Below are positions 24,887 through 33,956 of a DNA stretch of 64,000 nucleotides, one piece after another. This DNA is from Burkholderia cepacia (lineage in GTDB: Bacteria > Pseudomonadota > Gammaproteobacteria > Burkholderiales > Burkholderiaceae), in NCBI RefSeq assembly GCF_001039005.1, contig NZ_LDWR01000041.1, positions 124,001 through 188,000 of the forward strand, written 5' to 3'. Under the pieces are notes generated by a model. It was not told the origin of the DNA. It searched no databases and saw only the letters and a program-made list of their open reading frames with translations. Both the position numbers and the translations under genes were made by a program. How positions within the stretch are numbered: the stretch's first letter is position 1; every line of letters starts with the position of its first letter.

Positions 24887-26107
24887 ATGGATTCGCTGAT
24901 CACGGCAGCCGCGCGCGCGCTCGCGGCCGGTGACGCGCTCGGCGCGCTGAACCACGTCGCGCTGCGCGACGATGCGCCGGCGCTCGCGCTGCGGGGCATC
25001 GCGATGGCGCAACTCGGCGATTTCGAGCGCGCGCGCGTACTCGTGCGCAGTGCCGCGCGCGCGTTCGGCGCGAAGGAAGCCGTGGCGCGTGCGCGCTGCG
25101 TCGTCGCGGAAGCGGAGATCGCGCTAGCGTCGCGCGATCTCCGCTGGCCGACGCGCGCGCTCGATGCCGCCTGCGCGACGCTCGACGCGCACGGCGACCA
25201 CGCGAACGCCGCGCATGCACGTTATCTCGGCGTGCGCCGGCTGCTGCTGATCGGTCATGTCGACGATGCCGAACAGATGCTCACGAACCTCGATCCCGCG
25301 CCGCTGCCGGCGGCGTCGCGTACCGCCCACGAGCTGATCGCTGCCGGCATCGCGATGCGCCGCATCCGCACGCATGTGGCCCGCGCCGCGCTCGCCCGTG
25401 CGCGCGCGGCCGCCCGCGACGCCGGCATCGCCGCGCTGACGGCCGAGGTCGACACCGCGGCGCGCGTGCTCGACGCACCGGCCGCGCGACTCATCGCGCG
25501 CGGCACGTCGCGGCTCGTGCAGCTCGACGAAGTCGAAACGCTGTTCGCGTCGAATGCGCTCGTCGTCGACGCGTGCCGCCACACGGTGCGCGACGCCCGC
25601 ACGACCGTGTCGCTCGCGCGGCGCCCCGTGCTGTTCGTGCTCGCCCGCGCGCTCGGCGAGGCATGGCCGGCCGACGTGTCGAGAAACGCGCTCGTCGCCG
25701 CCGCGTTCCGCGCGAAACATGCGGACGAATCGCATCGCGCGCGCCTGCGCGTCGAGATCGGCCGGTTGCGCGCGGTACTGCGGCCGCTCGCAAATATCAT
25801 CGCGACGCCGCGCGGCTTCGCGCTCGAACCGCTCGGCGTGCGCGAGACCGTCGTCCTCGCACGCCCGGTCGACGATCGCCACGCGGCCGTGCTCGCACTC
25901 CTCGCCGACGGTGAGGCGTGGTCGAGTTCCGCGCTGGCGCTCGCACTCGGCGCGAGCCAGCGCACCGTGCAGCGCGCGCTCGACGCGCTCGCCGAAGCGG
26001 ACAAGGTGCAGGCGCTCGGCCGCGGCCGCGCGCGCCGCTGGCTGACGCCGCCGCTGCCCGGATTCGCGACCACCTTGTTACTCCCGGCGCCGCTGCCGGG
26101 AGATTAG
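24887..26107 (+). CDS. TPR-like/winged-helix regulatory protein
   Basis: The 406-residue protein has an alanine-rich array of helical pairs in its first 200 residues resembling TPR repeats, an OmpR/BTAD-like segment near residues 250-305 (RNALVAAAFRAKHADESHRARLRVEIGRLR), and a C-terminal winged helix-turn-helix (WSSSALALALGASQRTVQRALDAL then RGRARRW). It should bind DNA through one or both HTH parts. It diverges from the DUF899 gene across 114 bases and runs into the beta-propeller gene 31 bases downstream; it probably controls these neighbours. Confidence 0.7.
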   Translation: MDSLITAAARALAAGDALGALNHVALRDDAPALALRGIAMAQLGDFERARVLVRSAARAFGAKEAVARARCVVAEAEIALASRDLRWPTRALDAACATLDAHGDHANAAHARYLGVRRLLLIGHVDDAEQMLTNLDPAPLPAASRTAHELIAAGIAMRRIRTHVARAALARARAAARDAGIAALTAEVDTAARVLDAPAARLIARGTSRLVQLDEVETLFASNALVVDACRHTVRDARTTVSLARRPVLFVLARALGEAWPADVSRNALVAAAFRAKHADESHRARLRVEIGRLRAVLRPLANIIATPRGFALEPLGVRETVVLARPVDDRHAAVLALLADGEAWSSSALALALGASQRTVQRALDALAEADKVQALGRGRARRWLTPPLPGFATTLLLPAPLPGD

Positions 26108-26138
26108 GATGACCTCACCGAACCACGAGGTGACGAAC

Positions 26139-26819
26139 ATGAAACGCTCCAGCGCAGACATCATTCGCGAATACGGCCCGTTTCCGGGCGTCGACGGCGT
26201 GCACGGCGTCACGTTCGACGGGCAGCACGTGTGGTACGCATCCGGCGACAAGCTGAATGCGCTCGATCCGGAACGCGGCACGACCGTCCGCTCGCTCGAC
26301 GTCGCCGCGCATGCGGGCACCGCGTTCGACGGCCGCCACCTGTTCCAGATCGTCGAGGACCGCATCGAGAAGATCGATCCGGAATCGGGCCGCGTACTCG
26401 CGACGATCCCGGCCCCCGGCGGCGGCGCCGACTCGGGGCTTGCATGGGCCGAAGGCACGCTGTGGGTCGGCCAGTACCGCGAACGCAAGATTCATCAGAT
26501 CGATCCGGAATCGGGCGCCGTGCTGCGCACGATCGAATCGAACCGCTTCGTCACCGGCGTGACATGGGTCGACGGCGAGCTGTGGCACGGCACCTGGGAA
26601 GCCGACCAGAGCGAGCTGCGGCACATCGATCCGCGCACGGGACAGGTGCTGGAACAGGTCGACATGCCACCCGGCGTCGGCGTGTCGGGGCTCGAATCGG
26701 ACGGCCGCGACCGTTTTTACTGCGGCGGCGGCAACAGCGGGAAGCTGCGTGCCGTGCGGCGGCCGGCGCGTACGTCGAGCGACGGTGCCACGGCGACGCC
26801 CAATCCGGCAGACGCCTGA
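26139..26819 (+). CDS. Beta-propeller protein (Vgb/SMP-30-like repeats)
   Basis: A 226-residue protein made of repeated blades of the form G-x-FDGxHxWxxxxx...IxKIDPESGxVLxTI, seen at least five times (for example IEKIDPESGRVLATI and IHQIDPESGAVLRTI). Such propellers occur in streptogramin lyase and gluconolactonase relatives, but I see no clear metal or catalytic triad assigning either activity. The ATG at 26139, with GAGGTG six bases upstream, is chosen over one at 26,109 that immediately follows the previous stop. No signal peptide, so cytoplasmic. Confidence 0.78.
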   Translation: MKRSSADIIREYGPFPGVDGVHGVTFDGQHVWYASGDKLNALDPERGTTVRSLDVAAHAGTAFDGRHLFQIVEDRIEKIDPESGRVLATIPAPGGGADSGLAWAEGTLWVGQYRERKIHQIDPESGAVLRTIESNRFVTGVTWVDGELWHGTWEADQSELRHIDPRTGQVLEQVDMPPGVGVSGLESDGRDRFYCGGGNSGKLRAVRRPARTSSDGATATPNPADA

Positions 26820-26929
26820 GCCGCCGCCAGTCGCCGCGCCGCCCTGCGCCGAGTGCAGGAATGAACAAGACGCCGCCGGGACGGCGTCGCTAAGATGCGC
26901 GCTCATCAGTCATTTGTTCGGAGCGGTCG

Positions 26930-27913
26930 ATGCAGCGCGGTGTGGTTTATGGTGTCCTGGCCGGTGCCATGTGGGGCATGGTGTTTCTCGTCCCGCGGCT
27001 GCTGACCGATTTCTCGCCGCTGCTGCTGAGCGCCGGCCGTTACACGATGTACGGCCTCGTCTCGCTCGCGGCCGCGCTGCCGGCCGCCCGCTCGCTGCTC
27101 GCGCGGCTGACGCGCGAGGATCTCGTCGCACTCGTGAAGCTCGCCGTCGTCGGCAATGTCGCGTATTACATGCTGCTGTCCGGCGCCGTGCACCTGATCG
27201 GCATCGCGCCCAGCTCGCTGATCGTCGGCGTGCTGCCCGTCACCGTGACGCTCGCGGGCCTCGGCGACCACGGCGCCGTGCCGCTGCGGCGGCTCGCCGC
27301 GCCGCTCGGGCTGGTGATCGCGGGCATCGTCTGCATCAACGTCGACCTGTTCACGTCCGAGGCCGCGCACGCGACGACGCTCGGCCAGAAGCTCGCAGGG
27401 ATCGCTTGCGCGGCGGGCGCACTCGCGAGCTGGACCTGGTACGCGGTCGCGAACGCGCGTTACCTGCAGCGCCATCATCATTTCGGCGGCAACGAGTGGT
27501 CGGTGCTGTGGGGCGTCGTAACTGGCCTGATCGGCGGCCTCTGCTGGATCGCGATCCTCGCGCTGCCGACCGGCACGGTGCAGGCGGCCGTCCCGGCCTC
27601 ACGCTGGCAGCTGTTCTGGCTGCTGAACCTCGTGCTCGCGATCGGCGCGTCGTGGCTCGGTAACGGGCTGTGGAATGCCGCGTCGAAGCGGCTGCCGCTT
27701 ACGCTGTCGGGCCAGTTGATCGTGTTCGAAACCGTGTTCGCGATGCTCTACGCGTTCGTGTACGACCAGCGGATGCCGCACGCGCTCGAGATCGCGGCGC
27801 TCGTGCTGCTGCTCGCGGGCGTCTACGGGTCGGTGCGACAGCACGGCGACACGCCCGCCGGCGGCAATACGCCGGGCGGCGCAGCGGCAAACGCAAACGC
27901 CGCGGCCCATTGA
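26930..27913 (+). CDS. DMT-superfamily (EamA) transporter
   Basis: A 327-residue membrane protein with ten predicted helices arranged as two EamA repeats; the first starts GVVYGVLAGAMWGMVFLVPR and the second near GQKLAGIACAAGALASWTWY. The end has the usual QLIVFETVFAMLYAFVYDQR and LEIAALVLLLAGVYGSV helices followed by a glycine/alanine-rich tail. These proteins export amino acids or metabolites; the substrate cannot be read from sequence. The stop codon lies inside the loop of a strong terminator hairpin. Confidence 0.88.
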   Translation: MQRGVVYGVLAGAMWGMVFLVPRLLTDFSPLLLSAGRYTMYGLVSLAAALPAARSLLARLTREDLVALVKLAVVGNVAYYMLLSGAVHLIGIAPSSLIVGVLPVTVTLAGLGDHGAVPLRRLAAPLGLVIAGIVCINVDLFTSEAAHATTLGQKLAGIACAAGALASWTWYAVANARYLQRHHHFGGNEWSVLWGVVTGLIGGLCWIAILALPTGTVQAAVPASRWQLFWLLNLVLAIGASWLGNGLWNAASKRLPLTLSGQLIVFETVFAMLYAFVYDQRMPHALEIAALVLLLAGVYGSVRQHGDTPAGGNTPGGAAANANAAAH

Positions 27914-27927
27914 GCGCCGCGGCGTTT
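27895..27927. terminator. Terminator hairpin overlapping the transporter stop codon
   Basis: AAACGCCGCGGC (27895-27906) pairs perfectly with GCCGCGGCGTTT (27916-27927) around a nine-base loop that contains the transporter stop TGA (27911-27913). It is GC-rich, flanked by short A and T runs, and lies between the convergent transporter and rnfH genes, so it can act in both directions. Confidence 0.7.
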
Positions 27928-27967
27928 GATCAGACGAATCGGAACAGAAGGCGCGGAACCGAGCGCG

Positions 27968-28291
27968 TCAGCGCGCGTCCTTATGCATCCACTTGCGCCC
28001 CTCGACGGAGCCGGCGCGGCGGGATTTGTCGACGCGCCGCTGGCGCGCGAGCTTCGGATCGACGATCAACGGGCGGTAGATCTCGACACGGTCGTGGTCG
28101 GCGAGCGGCGCATCGAGCGGCGCGAGCTTGCCGTACACGCCCGTCTTCGCATGCGCGAGATCGATCTCCGGGTGCAGCGCGAGCACGCCGCTCGCGTCGA
28201 TCGCCGAGCGAACGGTCGCCCCTTCCGGCAGCGACAACGGAATCAGCGTCTGGCGGTCCGGCAGCGCATAGCAGACTTCAATCGACAGCAT
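27968..28291 (-). CDS. rnfH: RnfH family protein
   Basis: A 107-residue ubiquitin-like (beta-grasp) protein of the UPF0125/RnfH family; VCYALPDRQTLIPLSLPEGA, IGVYGK-like VYGKLAPLDAPL and DRVEIYRPLIVDPKLARQRR are characteristic. Its biochemical role is not established. It starts five bases after ratA, the usual pairing in proteobacteria, and both diverge from smpB. Confidence 0.92.
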   Translation of the reverse strand: MLSIEVCYALPDRQTLIPLSLPEGATVRSAIDASGVLALHPEIDLAHAKTGVYGKLAPLDAPLADHDRVEIYRPLIVDPKLARQRRVDKSRRAGSVEGRKWMHKDAR

Positions 28292-28295
28292 CGCA

Positions 28296-28733
28296 TCACC
28301 CCTTCCCGTAGCGCTGGTCGGCGCGCTTCACGAACGAATCGACGAACGTGTTCGCGATGTGGCTGAACACGGGCCCGATGATCTTCTCGAGCAGGATGCT
28401 CGAAAACTCGTAATGCAGCGCGAATTCGATCTTGCACGCATCGGCGCGCAGCGCCGTGAAGCGCCACGTGCCCGTGAACTTCTTGAACGGGCCGTCCGTG
28501 AACTCCATGTCGATCCGCGTCGGGCGCTCCTGCGTGTTGCGCGTCGCGAAATGCTGCTTGATGCCCTTGAAGTTGATGTCGATGCGCGCTTCCATCCCGC
28601 TCTCGTCCTGACGGCGAATCTCGACGCCGCCGCACCAGGGCAGGAAATTGGGGTAGTCGGCCACGTCGGTGACGAGGTCGAACATCTGTTCCGCCGAGTG
28701 ACGGATCAATACGGTTTTCTGGACATCTGCCAT
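28296..28733 (-). CDS. ratA: RatA/COQ10-like START-domain protein
   Basis: The 145-residue protein is a polyketide-cyclase/START-fold member related to Coq10 and E. coli RatA: VLIRHSAEQMFDLVTDVADY, FLPWCGGVEI and FVDSFVKRADQRYG are typical. RatA has been described as blocking ribosome subunit association, while Coq10 relatives bind ubiquinone. The ATG at 28733 gives the family's usual start (MADVQKTV); an upstream one would cross the smpB promoter. It forms an operon with rnfH and is divergent from smpB. Confidence 0.92.
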   Translation of the reverse strand: MADVQKTVLIRHSAEQMFDLVTDVADYPNFLPWCGGVEIRRQDESGMEARIDINFKGIKQHFATRNTQERPTRIDMEFTDGPFKKFTGTWRFTALRADACKIEFALHYEFSSILLEKIIGPVFSHIANTFVDSFVKRADQRYGKG

Positions 28734-28793
28734 AAATCGCGCGGCATCGCTGAAGGTGGGAACGCAAGCCGGGCGATTCTCGCCCCGCTTTGC

Positions 28794-28809
28794 TAAAATC
28801 GTGATTTTA
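28794..28809. promoter_or_regulatory. Palindrome in the ratA/smpB divergent promoter region
   Basis: TAAAATC-GT-GATTTTA is a perfect inverted repeat in the 98 bases between the divergent ratA and smpB starts. Because its arms read TAAAAT on both strands, it may supply overlapping -10 elements for both directions. Sequence observation only. Confidence 0.45.
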
Positions 28810-28831
28810 AACGAGTTGGCCCAATCCATTC

Positions 28832-29278
28832 ATGAGCATCATCGACAACAGGAAAGCGCACTTCGATTATCACATCGAGGAACGCTACGAGGCGGGGCTC
28901 GTGCTGGAGGGCTGGGAAGTCAAGGCGCTACGCGCCGGGCGTGGCCAGATCAGGGAGGGCTACGTCGTGGTGAAGAGCGGCGAGATCTTCCTGATCGGCA
29001 CCCACATCAGCCCGCTGCCCGAAGCCTCGACCCACATCACGCCCGACCCGGTTCGCACGCGCAAGCTGCTGCTGCACCGCGACGAGATCAAGAAACTGAT
29101 CGGCAAGGTCGAGCAGCGCGGCTACACGCTCGTGCCGCTGAACTTCCACTACAAAGGCGGTCGCGTGAAGTGCGACATCGCGCTCGCGAAGGGCAAAAAG
29201 CTGCACGACAAGCGCGAAACCGAGAAGAAACGCGACTGGGAACGCGAAAAGGCACGCATCATGCGCGCCGGCACCTGA
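28832..29278 (+). CDS. smpB: SsrA-binding protein
   Basis: A 148-residue SmpB with the family's N-terminal beta-barrel (KAHFDYHIEERYEAGLVLEG, WEVKALRAGRGQIREGYVVV) and the C-terminal basic helix KKRDWEREKARIMR that enters the ribosome decoding site. It binds tmRNA and allows rescue of stalled ribosomes. The length is normal. A strong terminator follows at 29,303. Confidence 0.97.
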   Translation: MSIIDNRKAHFDYHIEERYEAGLVLEGWEVKALRAGRGQIREGYVVVKSGEIFLIGTHISPLPEASTHITPDPVRTRKLLLHRDEIKKLIGKVEQRGYTLVPLNFHYKGGRVKCDIALAKGKKLHDKRETEKKRDWEREKARIMRAGT

Positions 29279-29302
29279 CACACGCAACGCGCATCGCAAA
29301 CG

Positions 29303-29336
29303 ACACGGCCCGCTCGAAGCGGGCCGTGTTGCTTTG
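29303..29336 (+). terminator. Intrinsic terminator downstream of smpB
   Basis: ACACGGCCCGC (29303-29313) pairs with GCGGGCCGTGT (29319-29329) around TCGAA and is followed by TGCTTTGG. The hairpin is 24 bases past the smpB stop. Confidence 0.8.
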
Positions 29337-29525
29337 GGTTCCTGAATCGTGCGGGCCAGTCACCCGAAGGCTGCCAGCGGCATTCGGCACGCAACGCCGG
29401 TGGTTTCGGCTGGCGATTCGTGCCGAAGGCACCCTATCGCCCCCAGCCGAACGCCCGGCTGCGCGACGATTCGCCGCACGCTGATCGCCGCATGCTGCTG
29501 CCCCCCGCGCACCGGGCCCACCGGC

Positions 29526-30461
29526 TCAGCCCTTCCCGCCCGCGGCCGGCGACGCGCTCTTGACGATCGTCAGCGCCGACGCGACCGCCGAACCGAGATC
29601 CGACAGGTTCGACGGCACGATCAGCGTATTGCCCTGCTTCGCGAGATTCGCGAACGCGCCGACATACTGCTCGGCGACCTTCAGGTTCACCGCGTCCATC
29701 CCGCCCTGCGACTGCATCGCGTTCGCGATCTTCTGGATCGCCTGCGCGTTCGCCTCGGCCACGGCAAGAATCGCGGCGGCCTCGCCTTGCGCCTGGTTGA
29801 TCGCGGCCTGCCGTTCGCCCTCGGATTTCTGGATCGCCGCCTCGCGCGCGCCCGACGCGAGGTTGATCTGCTCCTGCTTGCGGCCTTCGGAGGCGGCGAT
29901 CAATGCGCGCTTTTCGCGCTCGGCGGTGATCTGCGCCTGCATCGCGTGCAGGATTTCCTTCGGCGGCGTCAGGTCCTTGATCTCGTAACGCAGTACCTTC
30001 ACGCCCCAGTTCGCGGCTGCGTCGTCGAGCGCCGACACGATGCTGTGGTTGATGAAGTCGCGCTCCTCGAAGGTTTTGTCGAGCTCCAGCTTGCCGATCA
30101 CCGAGCGCAGCATCGTCTGCGACAGCTGCGTGATCGCGAACACGAAGTTGCTCGACCCGTACGACGCCTTCATCGGGTCCATCACCTGGAAATACAGCAC
30201 GCCGTCGACCTGCAACTGCGTGTTGTCGCGCGTGATACAGATCTGGCTCGGCACGTCGAGCGGAATTTCCTTCAGCACGTGCCGGTATGCGATGCGATCG
30301 ACGAACGGCAGCACGATATTGAGACCGGGCGACAGCGTCGCGTGATAGCGCCCGAAACGCTCGAGCACCCACGCATGTTGCTGCGGCACGATCTTCACCG
30401 TCTTCGACACGATCACGATCGCGATGACGAGCAGGACAACCCAGATGATCAGCGAATCCAT
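29526..30461 (-). CDS. qmcA: SPFH/band-7 membrane protein (QmcA/stomatin-like)
   Basis: A 311-residue protein with one N-terminal membrane helix (IIWVVLLVIAIVIVSKTVKI), the SPFH domain (PQQHAWVLERFGRYHATLSPG, DKTFEERDFINHSIV), and a helical C-terminal region rich in Glu/Ala/Gln (EGERQAAINQAQGEAAAILA) that assembles oligomers. These proteins scaffold membrane microdomains and are usually paired with NfeD proteins, as here: nfeD begins upstream and ends 33 bases before this start. The ATG at 30461 follows GGAGGG and was chosen over a more distal ATG at 30,494. Confidence 0.92.
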   Translation of the reverse strand: MDSLIIWVVLLVIAIVIVSKTVKIVPQQHAWVLERFGRYHATLSPGLNIVLPFVDRIAYRHVLKEIPLDVPSQICITRDNTQLQVDGVLYFQVMDPMKASYGSSNFVFAITQLSQTMLRSVIGKLELDKTFEERDFINHSIVSALDDAAANWGVKVLRYEIKDLTPPKEILHAMQAQITAEREKRALIAASEGRKQEQINLASGAREAAIQKSEGERQAAINQAQGEAAAILAVAEANAQAIQKIANAMQSQGGMDAVNLKVAEQYVGAFANLAKQGNTLIVPSNLSDLGSAVASALTIVKSASPAAGGKG

Positions 30462-30494
30462 GAAGCGTTCCCTCCTTGTTTTATCAGCGGACAA

Positions 30495-30929
30495 TCAGCC
30501 CGCGGGTTTCGCCACGACCACGAGACAGTTGCCTCGTACGGCGCTCACCTGATACACGCGCGCATCGTCGCGCTCGCCGTTCGCCAGCTCGACGTCCCAG
30601 TCGGCACCGCGATACTGCACGCGCGCGCGGCCGTCACGCCACGCATCGACCATGACGGTCGAGCCGATATCGAGATTGACGTCGGGATTCGTCGACGTGT
30701 CGCGCTTCTGCTTGCGGCCAAGCCCCGAACGGCGCAGCACGATCATTGCGATGATCGCGACCGCGGCCGCCGCGCCGAACTGCACATGCGGCGCGAAACC
30801 GGCCAGTTGCAGCAACCCGCCCGCGAGAAAGCCGAGCGCGATCATCAGCAGGTAGAACGTGCCCGTCAGCAGCTCGGCCACGACCAGCACGCCCACCGCG
30901 ACCCACCAGAACAGATGCCCCGACATCAT
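30495..30929 (-). CDS. NfeD-family membrane protein
   Basis: A 144-residue short NfeD protein: three membrane helices in the first 75 residues (FWWVAVGVLVVAELLTGTFY onward) and a C-terminal OB-fold domain (GSTVMVDAWRDGRARVQYRG, DDARVYQVSAVRGNCLVV). NfeD proteins form a complex with stomatin/SPFH partners, and the downstream gene is one. Two adjacent ATGs (30929, 30926) are possible. No protease domain is present, unlike long NfeD. Confidence 0.9.
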   Translation of the reverse strand: MMSGHLFWWVAVGVLVVAELLTGTFYLLMIALGFLAGGLLQLAGFAPHVQFGAAAAVAIIAMIVLRRSGLGRKQKRDTSTNPDVNLDIGSTVMVDAWRDGRARVQYRGADWDVELANGERDDARVYQVSAVRGNCLVVVAKPAG

Positions 30930-31073
30930 TGTGGTCTCCAGAAAAACCTTCCCGACGCGCACTTGCGTTGCATGGGCCCGGAATTCGCGTCGAAGCGCGA
31001 CTCCGGGTCGGCACGTCCGCTGCCCCCGAGGGGATGGTCGGCACGTTCGGAGCGGCCCGGTGCGTACCGACAA

Positions 31074-31106
31074 ACAAAAACACCCCGGTGCCTACCGGGG
31101 TGTTTA
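31074..31106 (-). terminator. Intrinsic terminator downstream of ppsA
   Basis: AAACACCCCGG (31078-31088) pairs with CCGGGGTGTTT (31095-31105) across a six-base loop. On the minus strand it is followed by TTGTTTG, giving a U-rich tail about 80 bases after the ppsA stop. Confidence 0.85.
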
Positions 31107-31182
31107 TAGCATGAACCTTGCATTTTGCCTTCATCGAAAGAGCAGCGGTGCCGCCCTTTCGCCGAAGATGCATTACCGGCCG

Positions 31183-33582
31183 TTACTTCCGGTTGGCCAG
31201 CGCCTGCCACGTTTCGATGATCGTGTCGGGGTTCAGCGAGATCGACACGATGCCTTCGTCGGTCAGCCATTGCGCGAAGTCCGGGTGATCGGACGGACCC
31301 TGGCCGCAGATGCCGACATACTTGCCCATCCGGCGGCAGGTATCGATCGCACGCTTCAGCAGGAACTTGACGGCCGGATCGCGCTCGTCGAAGTCGACTG
31401 CCAGCAGTTCCATGCCCGAGTCGCGGTCGAGGCCGAGCGTGAGCTGCGTGAGGTCGTTCGAGCCGATCGAGAAACCGTCGAAGTGTTCCAGGAACTCTTC
31501 GGCGAGGATCGCGTTGGTCGGGACTTCACACATCATCACGAGGCGCAGGCCGTTTTCGCCGCGCTTCAGGCCGAACTTCTCGAGCAGGCCGACCACACGC
31601 TCCGCCTGCTTCACGGTACGCACGAACGGCACCATGATCTCGACGTTGGTCAGGCCCATCTCGTCACGCACGCGCTTCAGTGCACGGCATTCCATCTCGA
31701 ACGCCGGCGCGAAGTCTTCGGCGATGTAGCGCGATGCGCCGCGGAAGCCCAGCATCGGGTTTTCCTCGTCCGGCTCGTAGCGCGAACCGCCGATCAACTT
31801 CTTGTACTCGTTCGACTTGAAGTCGGACAGACGCACGATCACGGGCTTCGGATAGAACGCCGCGGCGATCGTCGCGACACCTTCCGTCAGCTTGTCGACG
31901 TAGAACTGACGCGGCGACGCGTGGCCGCGCGCGACGCTCTCGACCGCCTTCTTCAGGTCCTGGTCGATGTTCGGGTACTCGAGGATCGCCTTCGGGTGAA
32001 CGCCGATGTTGTTGTTGATGATGAACTCGAGACGCGCGAGGCCCACACCGCCGTTCGGCAGTTGCGAGAAGTCAAACGCGAGCTGCGGGTTGCCGACGTT
32101 CATCATGATCTTGACCGGGATTTCCGGCAGTTCGCCGCGCTGCACTTCCGTGACTTCCGTCTCGAGCAGGCCGTCGTAGATCTTGCCTTCGTCGCCTTCC
32201 GCGCACGACACGGTGACGAGCGCGCCATCCTTCAGGATGTCGGTTGCATCGCCGCAGCCGACGACCGCCGGCACGCCGAGCTCACGCGCGATGATCGCCG
32301 CGTGGCAGGTCCGGCCGCCGCGGTTCGTGACGATCGCGGCCGCGCGCTTCATCACCGGCTCCCAGTTCGGGTCGGTCATGTCGGCAACCAGCACGTCGCC
32401 CGGCTGCACGCGTTCCATTTCCGACGGATCCTGGATCACGCGCACGGGGCCCGCGCCGATCTTCTGGCCGATCGCACGGCCCGTCGCCAGCACCTGCGAC
32501 TGGCCCTTCAGCTTGAAGCGCTGCTCGGCCTTGCCGGTCGCCTGGCTCTTCACCGTTTCCGGGCGTGCCTGCAGGATGAAGATCTTGCCGTCGCGGCCGT
32601 CCCTGCCCCACTCGATGTCCATCGGACGCTGGTAGTGCTTCTCGATGATGACCGCGTACTTCGCCAGCTCGATCACGTCTTCGTCGGTGATCGAGTAGCG
32701 ATTACGCTGTTCGTGCGGCACGTCGACCGTCTTCACGCGGCCCGGCTCGCCCGGCTGCGTGAATTCCATCTTGATCAGCTTCGAGCCGATCGAGCGGCGG
32801 ATGATCGGGTACTTGTCCTGCGCGAGCGTCGTCTTGAACACATAGAACTCGTCCGGGTTCACCGCGCCTTGCACGACGGTTTCGCCCAGGCCATAGCTCG
32901 ACGTGATGAACACGGCGTCCTTGAAGCCCGATTCGGTGTCGATCGTGAACATCACGCCGGCCGCGCCGACGTCCGAGCGGACCATGCGCTGCACGCCGGC
33001 CGACAAGGCGACCTCGGCGTGCGTGAAGCCCTTGTGCACGCGGTACGAGATCGCGCGATCGTTGTACAGCGACGCGAACACGTGCTTCATGCGGTCGAGC
33101 ACGTCTTCGATGCCGACGACGTTCAGGTACGACTCCTGCTGGCCGGCAAACGATGCGTCCGGCAGGTCTTCGGCGGTCGCGGACGAGCGCACGGCAAACG
33201 ACAACTCGCTCGGCGAGCCGTTCTTCAGGACTTCGAACTGCGCGCGGATTTCCTGCTCGAGGCGTGCCTGCATCGGTGCGTCGACGATCCACTTGCGGAT
33301 TTCGGCACCGGCTTCGGCGAGCGCCTTTACGTCGTCGATGTCGAGGGACTCGAGACGCTTGGCAATCCGATCGGTCAGGTCGTTGTGCGTGAGGAAATCG
33401 CGGAAAGCGAGCGCGGTCGTGGCGAAACCGGTAGGTACGCGAACGCCAGCCTCGGAAAGCTGGCTGATCATCTCGCCGAGCGACGCATTCTTGCCGCCCA
33501 CGATCTCCACATCGGTCATCCGCAACTGCTCGAACGGAATTACATACGCCTGGTCCTTTGCGACGTTTGCTGCGTTAGTCAT
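31183..33582 (-). CDS. ppsA: Phosphoenolpyruvate synthase
   Basis: Converts pyruvate to PEP using ATP, releasing AMP and phosphate, for gluconeogenesis. The 799-residue protein has all three parts: the ATP-grasp domain (VRSSATAEDLPDASFAGQQ), the swivelling domain with phosphohistidine GGRTCHAAIIARE (H427), and the C-terminal PEP-binding barrel (SIGSNDLTQLTLGLDRDS, GICGQGPSDHPDF). Full length, one protein, unlike the split dikinase at 7,170-10,105. It is divergent from ppsR, which encodes its regulatory kinase/pyrophosphorylase. Confidence 0.98.
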   Translation of the reverse strand: MTNAANVAKDQAYVIPFEQLRMTDVEIVGGKNASLGEMISQLSEAGVRVPTGFATTALAFRDFLTHNDLTDRIAKRLESLDIDDVKALAEAGAEIRKWIVDAPMQARLEQEIRAQFEVLKNGSPSELSFAVRSSATAEDLPDASFAGQQESYLNVVGIEDVLDRMKHVFASLYNDRAISYRVHKGFTHAEVALSAGVQRMVRSDVGAAGVMFTIDTESGFKDAVFITSSYGLGETVVQGAVNPDEFYVFKTTLAQDKYPIIRRSIGSKLIKMEFTQPGEPGRVKTVDVPHEQRNRYSITDEDVIELAKYAVIIEKHYQRPMDIEWGRDGRDGKIFILQARPETVKSQATGKAEQRFKLKGQSQVLATGRAIGQKIGAGPVRVIQDPSEMERVQPGDVLVADMTDPNWEPVMKRAAAIVTNRGGRTCHAAIIARELGVPAVVGCGDATDILKDGALVTVSCAEGDEGKIYDGLLETEVTEVQRGELPEIPVKIMMNVGNPQLAFDFSQLPNGGVGLARLEFIINNNIGVHPKAILEYPNIDQDLKKAVESVARGHASPRQFYVDKLTEGVATIAAAFYPKPVIVRLSDFKSNEYKKLIGGSRYEPDEENPMLGFRGASRYIAEDFAPAFEMECRALKRVRDEMGLTNVEIMVPFVRTVKQAERVVGLLEKFGLKRGENGLRLVMMCEVPTNAILAEEFLEHFDGFSIGSNDLTQLTLGLDRDSGMELLAVDFDERDPAVKFLLKRAIDTCRRMGKYVGICGQGPSDHPDFAQWLTDEGIVSISLNPDTIIETWQALANRK

Positions 33583-33956
33583 ACAAGCCCCTAAGTGTGA
33601 AAAAAATGCTCGATTGCGCAAGTGGGCTCGGACGCGGGCGCTTGCAAAAAGGCGCGGCGCGTCTTGCGCAACCTGTTAGATAAACAATCGCAGCAGCGGA
33701 AATCTTCCGACCCGATTTGCAAAAATCCCGGCAGAAGGGCGATATTTTCAGACAAATCGCCGAACTTGCCGGGAATTTTGGAATCGAGCGGGCAAGCCGA
33801 CGGCGCCGTTCGCGCCCTGCCCCCGCAATTGCTTATCCAACAGGTTGCCGCTATTCTACCGTGCCGGCTGCCGGATGTGGCGCGACCTTGTCACTGCGTC
33901 TGGAGGCGAACCTCCAGCCCCCGCGCAACCGCCCTTCACGTTCGACGCCCAGATTC
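33583..33956. promoter_or_regulatory. Divergent ppsA/ppsR intergenic region
   Basis: This 374-base region holds both promoters. For ppsR, TTGCAA (33717-33722) and GATATT (33741-33746) are 18 bases apart, leaving a leader of about 200 bases. A plus-strand frame opening at 33,717 is in phase with ppsR but lacks coding character, so I take it as untranslated. No clear element was found for ppsA. Confidence 0.4.

Noticed and set aside
30859..33594. 911-codon plus-strand frame opposite ppsA
   Set aside because: Antisense to a complete ppsA; no domain features.
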